Made by a program: the position numbers and the translations under genes
NCBI GenBank assembly: GCA_038232215.1
Contig: JBBSIG010000038.1
Coordinates: forward strand, 1-15,948
Source: JBBSIG01 sp038232215
GTDB lineage: Bacteria; Actinomycetota; Thermoleophilia; Gaiellales; Gaiellaceae
Direction: 5' to 3'
Length of the DNA: 15,948 nt
The notes under the pieces: model-generated
Database searches by the model: none
Seen by the model: the letters and a program-made list of their open reading frames with translations, nothing else
Told to the model about the DNA's origin: nothing
Part shown: positions 5,996-14,200 of the stretch, in pieces
How positions within the stretch are numbered: the stretch's first letter is position 1
Layout: every line of letters begins with the position of its first letter

Positions 5996-7084
5996 TCAGG
6001 TTGCTCGCTCGAGCTCGGCGAGCAGACGATCGACGTCTTCGTCGCTCGTCCACCAACCGCACGAGGCCCGCAGCCAGCCCGTCCCCGGCAGGTCGCGGAC
6101 GACCACGCGGCGCTCGTACAGTCGAGAGGCGTCCTCGGCCGCTTCGTGCGGCGCGACGAACGAGACGAGCGTCGCCTGCCCCGGCTCTGTCACGACCTCG
6201 AAGCGCTCCGACAGCCGTTCCCGGCAGCGCTCCGCCAGCTCGCGGGCCCGGTCGTACCGCCACGGCGGCGCCTCGTCCAGCGCGGCTTGCAGCCCCGCGA
6301 GGGCCGGCGTCGCGAGCCAGCCGAAGTCGAACCGGTACGCGCCGGCCTTCGGAACGTAGGAGCCGTCCCGCTCGATCGACTGCTGGGAGAAGTACGTCGG
6401 CAGCGCGACTCGGAGGGCTTCGGGCTCGCGCACGTAGAGAGCGCCGAGCGGCTCGGGGCCGCACAGCCACTTCTGACAGGACACGGTGTAGAAATCCACC
6501 TCGCCCACCCGAACCGGGATCGCGCCCACCGACTGCGCCCCGTCGACGAGGATCGGCAGGCCCGTCTCCCGGCGAAGCTCGTGCATCGGCACGACCTGCC
6601 CCGTCGTCCAGATGACGTGCGAGAGAGCGAGCAGGCGCGTCCTCGGCGTGACCTCGGCGAGGATCGTCTCGACAGCCTCTGCCGCGGGCCGGGCCGTCAC
6701 CTCGGCCACCCTGACCCGGGCCCCCGACGCGTGCAGCGGAAGCAGCAGGCCGGGATGCTCCGAGCTCGTGGTCACCACCTCGTCCTCCGGCCCCAGATCG
6801 AGGCCCGCGATGACGATGTTGCAACCGTCCGACGTCGAGCTCGTCAGCGCCAGCCGGTCGGCAGGCGCGTCGATCAGCGCCGCGAGCCGCTCGCGCACCC
6901 CCTCGCGCAGCGCGAGCATGCTCTCGAACCCCGCCTTCCCGCCGCGCCCGTGCTCGTGGTCGAACCGGTTCCGCTCGTCCATCGCGGCGATGGTCGCCCG
7001 CGACAGCGGGCCGAGCGTGCCCGCGTTCAGGTACGCGAACCGCTCGAGGACCGGAAAGCGAGCGCGGGCCTCTTCGAAGCTCAC
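5996..7084 (-). CDS. Class V aminotransferase-fold PLP-dependent enzyme
   Basis: This 362-residue fold-type I PLP enzyme is of the cysteine desulfurase/isopenicillin-N-epimerase/EgtE-like group. Visible sites are FAYLNAGTLGPLSR (16-29, N-terminal substrate loop), TSSTSDGCNIV (81-91, phosphate cup), SSEHPG (107-112, ring-stacking His110), VDGAQSVGAIPV (180-191, D181 and Q184 contacting PLP), the Schiff-base lysine K205 in VSCQKWLCGP and the C-terminal LRASCGWWTSDEDVDRLL. The motifs do not decide between desulfurase, lyase and epimerase. It starts at GTG 7084, which overlaps the upstream stop by 4 bp (GTGA) and begins right where homology starts; a longer frame upstream is the shadow of the neighbour. 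It is co-translated with the EEP-family gene before it. No obvious substrate link to that neighbour is visible. Confidence 0.9.
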   Translation of the reverse strand: MSFEEARARFPVLERFAYLNAGTLGPLSRATIAAMDERNRFDHEHGRGGKAGFESMLALREGVRERLAALIDAPADRLALTSSTSDGCNIVIAGLDLGPEDEVVTTSSEHPGLLLPLHASGARVRVAEVTARPAAEAVETILAEVTPRTRLLALSHVIWTTGQVVPMHELRRETGLPILVDGAQSVGAIPVRVGEVDFYTVSCQKWLCGPEPLGALYVREPEALRVALPTYFSQQSIERDGSYVPKAGAYRFDFGWLATPALAGLQAALDEAPPWRYDRARELAERCRERLSERFEVVTEPGQATLVSFVAPHEAAEDASRLYERRVVVRDLPGTGWLRASCGWWTSDEDVDRLLAELERAT

Positions 7085-7884
7085 CCGACCGACACCTCGA
7101 CGGGGGCGTGATCGGAGAGCACGCGCCCGGCGACTCGGCGGCGCTCGACCGGCCAACGCACCGGCAGGCCCGCGGGCAGCCCGCGAACGAGCACGTGGTC
7201 GATGCCATCTCCGGGCGTGGAGAACCCCCACTCCCGGCCGGCGAGGTCGGCGAGCGTCCTGGAGCGCTCGTACCGGACGTTGAGGTCGCCGCAGAGAAGG
7301 ACGGGCTCGTCCGGCTGCGCGAGCCCGTCAGCGAACGCGGCGGCGCGCAGGAGCTCGGCATCGGCGAGGCGCTCGTCCGGCGGATAGCTCGTCGCGTGGA
7401 GATTGGCGACGAGCATGGTGCCCCCGTCCGGAAGGCCGACGCGGAGCGCCTGGCAGACCCGCCGCTCCTTGGCCCAGGCGAGCCGCGCGAGCGGGCCGAG
7501 CGACAACCAGCGCGCCTGCGCCCGGCGAAAACGAAACGGATTCAGGGTCAGCACCCGGCGGTCGTGCACGCGCAGCTCGGGCGAGACGAGCGTGGCGTTC
7601 GCCTGCCCGGAGAACGCCGAGCGGAGCAAGCCGTGATCGACCGCCGTCACCATGCGCCCGACCGTCGCGGTCGAGGGCAGCGGGCCGAGCGTCGGCCGCG
7701 CCGCCACCGCGCCGAACGCCCGCATCCCGCTCCACGTACCGAGCCTCGGGAGCGCCCAGACGGGCCCCTCCTGCAGGCACAGCACCGCCGGCCGGTCGAG
7801 GCTCGCGAGGCGCACCATCTCGTCGAGGAACGCTCTCCGCTCGGGCGGCCTCGCGTTGCCGTGGAAGAGGTTCCAGGTGCGCAC
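7081..7884 (-). CDS. Endonuclease/exonuclease/phosphatase (EEP) family protein
   Basis: This 267-residue EEP-fold hydrolase has the classic motif order: VRTWNLFHGN at the N-terminus, AVLCLQEG with the metal-binding Glu, NLHATS, LLCGDLNVRYE with the catalytic Asp/Asn, GIDHVLVRGL and the C-terminal LSDHAPVEVSV with the catalytic His. The family cleaves phosphodiesters in DNA, lipids or inositol phosphates. There is no signal peptide or membrane segment, so a cytoplasmic role is likely and the substrate is unknown. I choose GTG 7884 because it places the T-W-N-L motif at the usual position. A TTG at 7896 (LALLVRTWN) is a realistic alternative given the promoter geometry. It diverges from the glycosyltransferase gene across about 34 bp and overlaps the aminotransferase gene by 4 bp. 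Confidence 0.88.
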   Translation of the reverse strand: MRTWNLFHGNARPPERRAFLDEMVRLASLDRPAVLCLQEGPVWALPRLGTWSGMRAFGAVAARPTLGPLPSTATVGRMVTAVDHGLLRSAFSGQANATLVSPELRVHDRRVLTLNPFRFRRAQARWLSLGPLARLAWAKERRVCQALRVGLPDGGTMLVANLHATSYPPDERLADAELLRAAAFADGLAQPDEPVLLCGDLNVRYERSRTLADLAGREWGFSTPGDGIDHVLVRGLPAGLPVRWPVERRRVAGRVLSDHAPVEVSVG

Positions 7885-7900
7885 GAGGAGAGCCAAGGGC

Positions 7901-7918
7901 GGGGCTAGTCTAGGCCCC
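7901..7918. promoter_or_regulatory. Palindromic divergent promoter core between the EEP and glycosyltransferase genes
   Basis: GGGGCTAGTCTAGGCCCC is an imperfect palindrome with one extra base. Its centre TAGTCTA (7906-7912) gives TAGTCT on the plus strand and TAGACT on the minus strand, both fitting the TANNNT -10 pattern. The plus-strand hexamer ends 7 nt before the glycosyltransferase GTG, suggesting a leaderless message. The minus-strand one ends 10 nt before TTG 7896 and 22 nt before GTG 7884. The GC arms could also be an operator. No clear -35 was seen. Confidence 0.42.
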
Positions 7919-8974
7919 GTGCGCGTCGTGCTCGCCGATCCCCCGGCCTTCACGCCGGCGTACGACCACGAGCTCGCCGCGGCGCTCGCCCGCGCGGGTG
8001 CGGAGGTCGAGCTCGTGACCTCGCCGTTTCGCTTCGGCGAGACGCCGCGGCCGGACGGCTATCGGAGAAGCGAGCTCTTCTACCCACTCTCCTCTCGCCT
8101 CTTTCGCCGCTCGCGCCTGCGACTGCCGCTCAAGCTCGCCGAGCACCCAGTCGGGCTCGCACGACTCGCCCGCGCCCGCGCCGACGTGGTGCACGTGCAG
8201 TGGCTCGCAGTCCCGCAGGTGGACGAGCGGCTGCTGCGCTTGCGCGCGCCGTCCGTCTTCACCGCGCACGACCTCCTACCGCGCCGCAGCGCGGGAAAGC
8301 GAGAGCTCTGGGCGCGGCTCCTGCACCGCTTCGACCGGGTCGTCGTGCACAGCGAGCGCGGGCACGAGGCGCTAGCGGCGCTCGGGCTCGAGGCGAGCCG
8401 CCTGCGCGTCATCCCCCATCCGGTCTTCCCGAGTGCCCCGACACGGGCGGACGACGGCCGGACCCTCCTCTGCTTCGGCGTCATCCGCCGGTACAAGGGC
8501 CTGGACGACGCCCTCGCCGCGGCGCGGCAGGTCGAGGGCGCCCGGTTGATCGTGGCGGGCGACCCGGTGGACCCGATCGACCACCTGCGCGCGCCGAGCG
8601 ACCGCTTCGTCGACTGGCGGCTCGGCTACCTCCCGCCCGACGAGGTCGAGCGTGCATTCGGCGAGGCGACGCTCGCGCTGTTTCCCTACCGCCCGGAGCT
8701 CGATCAGAGCGGGGCCCTCCTGCAGGCTCTCGGCGCCGGCGTGCCGGCGGTCGTCTACGACGTCGGAGGTCTCGCCGAGCCGGTCCGCCGCTTCGGGGCG
8801 GGCCGCGTCGTGGCTCCGGGAGACGTCTCCGGGCTCGCCGCCGCCGTCCGCGAGCTGCTCGACGACGGTGCGGCGCTCGAGACGGCGCGCGCGGGCGCGC
8901 GGGCTGCGCGGCAGGCTCTCACGTGGGACGCGGCTGCGGCCGCTCACCTCGAGCTCTACCGGGAGCTCGCCTGA
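7919..8974 (+). CDS. GT4-like (GT-B fold) glycosyltransferase
   Basis: This 351-residue protein has two Rossmann halves. The N-terminal half starts RVVLADPPAF, then YDHELAAALARAGAEVELVTS, VVHVQWLAVP and VFTAHDLLP (113-121). The C-terminal half has LLCFGVIRRYKGLDDALAAA (183-202, donor-binding R/K), ARLIVAGDP, LALFPYRPELDQSGALLQALGAGVPAVVYDVGGLAEPV (252-289) and a final helix. This is the GT4 layout for transfer from a nucleotide-sugar to glycan, lipid or small molecule. The usual E-x7-E pair at the donor site is replaced by D262 and Q269 (D-QSGALL-Q), so donor handling may differ; other GT4 members show similar DQSG sequences. It starts at GTG 7919, just after the divergent promoter core; no Shine-Dalgarno is visible. 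It overlaps the following gene by 4 bp (CTGA). Donor and acceptor are unknown. Confidence 0.9.
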   Translation: MRVVLADPPAFTPAYDHELAAALARAGAEVELVTSPFRFGETPRPDGYRRSELFYPLSSRLFRRSRLRLPLKLAEHPVGLARLARARADVVHVQWLAVPQVDERLLRLRAPSVFTAHDLLPRRSAGKRELWARLLHRFDRVVVHSERGHEALAALGLEASRLRVIPHPVFPSAPTRADDGRTLLCFGVIRRYKGLDDALAAARQVEGARLIVAGDPVDPIDHLRAPSDRFVDWRLGYLPPDEVERAFGEATLALFPYRPELDQSGALLQALGAGVPAVVYDVGGLAEPVRRFGAGRVVAPGDVSGLAAAVRELLDDGAALETARAGARAARQALTWDAAAAAHLELYRELA

Positions 8975-9282
8975 TCTTCCGGCGCCCCTTCGCGGACGTC
9001 ATCGAGCGACAGCTCGACCTCTTCGTGGCCGAGCACGCGGAGTTGATCCAGACGTGCGACGAGGCGGAGCGACGCTACGAGCGGGCCGGCCGCGAGGAAG
9101 CCGAGGAGGCGTACGGCGACTTCGCCGACCTGCTCGGGAGCGGGACCGAGATCCTCGCCGAGTTGCGCGACCACTACGGGTCGACGCTCGAGCCCGAGCG
9201 GGCCGAGCAGTACGCCGCGGCGTTCGCTCGGGCGGTGCGCGCGCGCCTGCCTTCGTTCGCGCTGGAAATCGAGGAGACTTAG
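8971..9282 (+). CDS. Small conserved-looking acidic protein of unknown function (probable CTG start)
   Basis: The predicted 103-residue protein begins L/M-I-F-R-R-P-F-A-D-V-I-E-R-Q-L-D-L-F. It continues as mostly charged helix rich in Glu, Ala and Arg (VAEHAELIQTCDEAERRYER, AEEAYGDFADLLGSGTEILAE), ending RARLPSFALEIEET. It looks like an all-helical soluble protein with no Cys pair, signal peptide or membrane segment. No ATG, GTG or TTG lies near the start. CTG at 8971 has GGGAG five bases upstream and overlaps the glycosyltransferase TGA as CTGA, so I take CTG. The next in-frame start, GTG 9025, would remove the ordered-looking first 18 residues. It ends 3 bp before the GH15 gene, so all three are one operon. 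It resembles uncharacterised short proteins I associate with this actinobacterial group, but I cannot name a family. Confidence 0.72.
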   Translation: MIFRRPFADVIERQLDLFVAEHAELIQTCDEAERRYERAGREEAEEAYGDFADLLGSGTEILAELRDHYGSTLEPERAEQYAAAFARAVRARLPSFALEIEET

Positions 9283-9285
9283 CGC

Positions 9286-11112
9286 GTGGCCGAGCGGCTC
9301 GAGGACTACGGGATCATCGGCGACCTGCAGACGGCGGCGCTCGTCGGGCGCTCGGGCTCGATCGACTGGCTCTGCTTCCCGCGCTTCGACTCGGGAGCCT
9401 GTTTCGCCGCGCTCCTCGGCGACCCCCGGCACGGGCGCTGGCTGCTGGCGCCGGAGGGCGACCCGACGGCCGCCGCGCGCCGGTACCGCGAGGACACGCT
9501 CGTGCTCGAGACCGAGTTCAGAACCGACGAGGGTGTCGCGCGGCTGATCGATTTCATGCCGCCCCGAGGGACGGATCCGGACGTCGTTCGCATCGTCGAG
9601 GGCGTCAGCGGCCGCGTGCGCATGCGGATGGAGCTCGTGATCCGCTTCGACTACGGCTCCATCGTGCCCTGGGTGAGGAGCATCGACGGCGCCGGCCTTG
9701 CGGTCGGCGGCCCGGACGCACTCTGCCTGCGCACCCCGGTCGAGACGCGCGGCGAGAACCTCACGACGGTGGCGGAGTTCACTGTCTGCGAGGGCGACCG
9801 GGTGCCCTTCGCGCTCACGTGGTTCCCCTCCAATCGAGAGCCTCCGCCCGAGATCGATCCGGAGCAGGCGCTCGCCGACACCGAGCGCTACTGGCGCGAC
9901 TGGTCCTCCAACTGTTCCTACTACGGCGAATGGCCCGAGGCGGTTCGCACGTCGCTCCGGGTGCTGAAGGCGCTCACGTACGGGCCGACCGGGGGAATCG
10001 TCGCCGCCCCCACGACCTCGCTGCCCGAATGGATCGGCAGCGTGCGGAACTGGGACTACCGCTTCTGCTGGCTGCGCGACGCCACTTTCACGCTCTACTC
10101 CCTAATGAGCGCCGGCTACACCGAGGAGGCAGCCGCCTGGCGAAACTGGCTGCTGCGCGCGGTCGCGGGCGACCCGGCGGACACGCAGATCATGTACGGC
10201 GTCGCGGGCGAGCGGCGGCTGACCGAGCTCGAGCTCTCCTGGCTGCCCGGCTACGAGGGCTCTGCGCCCGTGCGGATCGGCAACAAGGCATCGGACCAGC
10301 TGCAGATCGACGTCTACGGGGAGGTGATGGACGCGCTCCACCAGGGACGCCGGCACGGGCTCGGCGGCTTGACGCGCGGCTCCTCGTGGGCGCTGCAGAA
10401 GAAGCTGCTCGACTTCCTCGAGTCGAAGTGGCGCGAGCCCGACGAGGGCATCTGGGAGGTACGCGGGCCGCGCCGCCACTTCACCCACTCGAAGGTGATG
10501 GCGTGGGTCGCGTTCGACCGGGCCGTGAACGCCGTCGAGTGCTTCGACCGCGAAGGCCCGGTCGATCGCTGGCGTCGTCTTCGCTCCGAGATCCACGAGG
10601 AGGTCTGCCGGGAGGGGTTCGACCCCGAGCTCGGCTCGTTCGTCCAGTACTACGGCTCGGACAAGCTCGACGCGAGTCTGCTGATGATCCCGCTCGTCGG
10701 CTTCCTGCCCGCCGACGACCCGCGGGTCGTCGGCACGCTCGAGGCGATCCAGGCAGGACTCTGCCGCGACGGCTTCGTCGAGCGCTACGCGACCGACGAG
10801 AGCTCCCCCGCGGTCGACGGGCTGCCGCCGGGCGAGGGCGTCTTCCTGCCCTGCACCTTCTGGCTGGCGGACAACCTGGCGCTGATGGGCCGCACGGACG
10901 AGGCCCGAGAGGTCTTCGAGAAGCTGCTCGCGATCCGCAACGATCTCGGGCTCCTCTCCGAGGAGTACGACCCCGAGGCCGGCCGCCTGCTCGGAAACTT
11001 TCCGCAGGCGTTCACGCACGTCGGGCTCGTGAACACGGCGTACAACCTGTCGCGCGCGGAGATGGGGCCGGCGGAGCACCGGGGCACGCCGGAAGAGACC
11101 CCGGCGCGCTGA
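9286..11112 (+). CDS. Glycoside hydrolase family 15 protein (trehalase/glucoamylase type)
   Basis: The 608-residue protein has the bacterial GH15 two-domain layout. The N-terminal beta-sandwich starts LEDYGIIGDLQTAALVGRSGSIDWLC (5-30), a near-invariant opening, with RFDSGACFAALLG (33-45). The alpha/alpha-six barrel includes TSLPEWIG (244-251), RNWDYRFCWLRDATFTLYSLM (254-274), RLTELELSWLPGYEGSAPVRIGNKASDQLQIDVYGEVMDAL (311-351), the probable general acid E391 in GIWEVRG, PCTFWLADNLALMGR (522-536) and the probable general base E559/E560 in LSEEYDPEAGRLLGNFPQAFTHVGL. Actinobacterial members of this subgroup include trehalases, so trehalose is a reasonable but unproven substrate. There is no signal peptide, so the enzyme is intracellular. 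It starts at GTG 9286, 9 nt after GAGGAG and 3 bp after the preceding stop. A short polar tail follows the last barrel helix. Confidence 0.93.
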   Translation: MAERLEDYGIIGDLQTAALVGRSGSIDWLCFPRFDSGACFAALLGDPRHGRWLLAPEGDPTAAARRYREDTLVLETEFRTDEGVARLIDFMPPRGTDPDVVRIVEGVSGRVRMRMELVIRFDYGSIVPWVRSIDGAGLAVGGPDALCLRTPVETRGENLTTVAEFTVCEGDRVPFALTWFPSNREPPPEIDPEQALADTERYWRDWSSNCSYYGEWPEAVRTSLRVLKALTYGPTGGIVAAPTTSLPEWIGSVRNWDYRFCWLRDATFTLYSLMSAGYTEEAAAWRNWLLRAVAGDPADTQIMYGVAGERRLTELELSWLPGYEGSAPVRIGNKASDQLQIDVYGEVMDALHQGRRHGLGGLTRGSSWALQKKLLDFLESKWREPDEGIWEVRGPRRHFTHSKVMAWVAFDRAVNAVECFDREGPVDRWRRLRSEIHEEVCREGFDPELGSFVQYYGSDKLDASLLMIPLVGFLPADDPRVVGTLEAIQAGLCRDGFVERYATDESSPAVDGLPPGEGVFLPCTFWLADNLALMGRTDEAREVFEKLLAIRNDLGLLSEEYDPEAGRLLGNFPQAFTHVGLVNTAYNLSRAEMGPAEHRGTPEETPAR

Positions 11113-11121
11113 CCCGTAGGC

Positions 11122-11144
11122 CCAAGTAACAGTCTGTTACTTGG
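11122..11144. terminator. Strong hairpin between convergent genes (10-bp arms, 3-nt loop)
   Basis: CCAAGTAACA (11122-11131) and TGTTACTTGG (11135-11144) are perfect inverted repeats around GTC. It is conspicuously AT-rich against its surroundings and begins 9 bp after the GH15 stop, with dnaE2 ending on the other side. Position suggests a transcription-end hairpin acting in both directions. Only TTGGTTG follows on the plus strand, so a U-tract is weak. A protein operator is the main alternative, though no start codon faces it. Confidence 0.6.
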
Positions 11145-11203
11145 TTGCTCGGGCGGACGGGCGTCGCTCCGGGACACGTCCGTGCCGGGTTCTACCGCTC
11201 TCT
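11145..11203. other. Rest of the convergent gap between the GH15 gene and dnaE2
   Basis: This stretch of about 60 bp has no supportable gene. A second small inverted repeat, ACCGCT (11194-11199) with AGCGGT (11206-11211) around CTCTCT, straddles the dnaE2 TAG at 11204-11206 and may contribute to dnaE2 transcription termination. CGGACG at 11154-11159 and CGTCCG at 11177-11182 can also pair. Confidence 0.4.
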
Positions 11204-14200
11204 CTAGCGGTGGCCGAAGTGGTGCGCCGGCGGGAGGGCGCCGTGCACGTCGGCCTCGTCCGCCGCCTCGCGGGCGAGCGGGCCAAGCGTCTCCAGCCCG
11301 TGCACGAGCACGTTCTGGTTGCGACCGAGCTGCTCGAAGCGGCCACGGGCGAGCAGGAGCGGCTCGCCGCGGACGATCGCCCGGAAGCGATCGTAGACCG
11401 GCGGCGGGATGATCAGGTTCATCTGGCCGAACTCGTCCTCGAGCAGCATGAAGACGACGCCGTTCGCGGTCGCGGGGCGCTGGCGCGCGACCGCCATCCC
11501 GGCCACGGTCACCGTGGAGCGGTCGGGTGTCTCGCGGAGCTCGCGGCTCGAGAGCGTCCCTGGGGGCAGGCGTGAGCGCAGCAGCTCGAGCGGGTGCGCT
11601 CCCACCGAGAGCCTCGTCGTCCTGTAGTCCGCGAGCATCTGCTCCCAGACAGTCGGCTCGGGCAGCACCGGCGTCTCGACGGTCGGCTCGAGCGGGAGCG
11701 CGAGCTGCCGCTCCTCGCCCGCCGACCCGGGCACGCTCTCGCCGCGCGGGACGAGGCCGAGCTGCCAGAGGAGCGCGCGCCTCGGCAGGCCGAAGCAGTC
11801 GCACGCGCCCGAGGCGACGAGCGCCTGCAGACCGCCCTGCCCGAGCACCGCGCGCTGCGTCAGGTCCCGGATGCTCGAGTACGACCCCGCTCGCTCGCGC
11901 TCCTCGACGACGAGCGCGGCGTCCTCGTCGCCGACCGAGCCGACGAAGGCCAGCCCGATCCGCACGGCTCCCTCCTCGACGGCGCACCGGGCTCCGCTGA
12001 CGTTGACATCGGGCGGTCGCGTCTCCACCCCGCGCCGCTGCCCGTCGCGGACGAGGCTCGCGGGCGGATAGAAGCCCATCGGCTGCGCGTTCAGGAGCGC
12101 GCAGAGGAACTCGGCCGGATGGTGGTGCCGCAACCACGCCGACTGGTAGGCGAGCAGGCCGAACGCCGCCGCGTGCGACTTCGGGAAGCCGAAGCCCGAG
12201 AAGCCGACGAGCTTGTCGAAGATCCCGTCGGCGACCTCCTCCTCGACGCCCCTCCCGATCCCGCCGGCGACGAAGCGGCCGCGGTACGCCTCGAGCGCGT
12301 CGTGGCTTCGCTTCCGGCTCATCGCCCGGCGCAGGCCTTCCGCCTCGCCGACCGTGAAACCGGCGACCGCCATCGCCACGTCGAGCACCTGATCCTGGAA
12401 GACGACCACGCCGAGCGTGGAGCGAAGCGGCTCCGCGAGCAGTGGATGCTCGACCGGCGGAACGAAGCCGGGATCCTCACGCAGGCGCTGGCGGTGCTCG
12501 ATGTACGGGTGCACGGCCTTGCCCTGGATCGGCCCCGGCCGGACGAGCGCGACCTGCACGGTGAGATCGTCGAGGTTCTCCGGACGGGTGCGGAGGAGGC
12601 TCTGCATCTGCGCACGGCTCTCGATCTGGAAATCGCCGACCGTGTCGGCCCGCTGGATCTCGTCGTACACGGCCGGGTCGTCGAGCGGGATCCGCGAGAG
12701 ATCGATTGTCCTGCCCCGCTTCTTCGCGATCTGGTCGACGCAGTCCTCGACCGCCGAGAGCATCCCGAGCCCGAGCAGGTCGATCTTGAGAAACCCCGCG
12801 TCGGCGCACGAGTCCTTGTCCCACTGGCAGAGCTGCCGGCCGGCCATCGCGGCGGGTTGGACGGGGACGAGCTCGACGAGCGGACGGGTCGAGATCACCA
12901 TTCCCCCGGGATGCTGCGAGACGTGCCGGGGCAGGCCGGCGATCTCGCCGGTCAGCTCGGCGAAGGCGCGCCAGCGCGGCGAGAGCAGCCTGCGCTCGGC
13001 GTCCGGCAGCAGCTGCAGCTCGTCGGAGACCCGCTTCGCGTTCCAGCCGTCGGTCACCCGTGCGAGCCGCTCGAGCTCGGCGAAGGGCAGGCCGAGGGCC
13101 TTGCCGACGTCGCGGATCGCTCCCCGCGAGCGGTAGGTGGCGAAGCTCGCGACGAGCGCGGCGTGCTCGCGGCCGTAGCGGTCGGTGACGGCGACGATCA
13201 GCTTCTCGCGGATGTCGCGCGGGAAGTCGAGATCGATGTCCGGGACGGCGTTCAGCTCATGGTTCAGGAAGCGGCCGAGCGAGAGGTCGGCGGCGACGGG
13301 ATCGACGTGCGAGAGGCCGGTCAGGTAGCAGACGAGCGAGCCGACGGAGCTTCCACGGCCACGGCCGGGCGGAAGCGCGTGCCGGGGCGAGTCGCGGCCG
13401 CGCACCTCGAGCGCCACGGTGCGCGCGAGCTCGAGCACGTCCCAGTGGAGCAGGAAGAATCCCGCCAGCCCGAGCTCCGCGATCAGCGCCAGCTCCTCGT
13501 CGAGCCGCTCGCGCGCGCGGCGGCGAAGGCGATGGCCGTGCGGATAGCGACCGTCGAAGGCGTGGTTGCAGACGCCGGCGAGCTGGACGTCGACCGGCTC
13601 GGGGCTGTCCGAGAAGTCCGGGTAGCGATAGCCGAGCTCCTGCGTGAGGTCGAACTCGAGCCGCTCGGCGAGCTCCCCCGTCCGCGCCACGGCGCCGGCG
13701 TCCTCGGGGAAGCGGTCCGCCATCTCGCCGGGCGGCAGGAGCACGCTCTCGCGGTTGCCCCGCCGCTCCCGCTCGCAGCCGTCGAGCGACGTGCGGTGCC
13801 GGATCGCTACGAGGACGTCCTGGAGCGGGAGCCGCCGCGGGTGGTGGGCGTGCGGATCTCCGGTCGCCACCGTGGGGACGCCGATCGCCTCGGCCAGGTC
13901 GCGCAGCGCAGCATTCCGCCGGGCATCACCACGCTCGTACGGGCGCTGCAGCTCGACGAGGAAGCAGTCGCGTCCGAACACGTCGGCGAGCTCGGCCGCC
14001 GCGTTCGGGCTGCGCACGGCGAGACCGTGTCGCGCGCACCCGGAGAGGCAGACGAGGCCCTCGCTGTGCTGCGCCAGCAGAGCCGGATCGAGCGCGGGCT
14101 CGAGGAGCACGACCTCGCGCCCGGGCGGACGGGTGTGCGCGTGCGCCGCGGTCAGCAGCCGGCACAGGTTCGCGTACCCACGTGCCGACTCGACGAGGAG

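Noticed and set aside
8652..11129. An 825-codon plus-strand open frame over the GH15 gene
   Set aside because: It is the +2 shadow of the GH15 and glycosyltransferase genes, Arg/Gly/Ala-rich without any motif.
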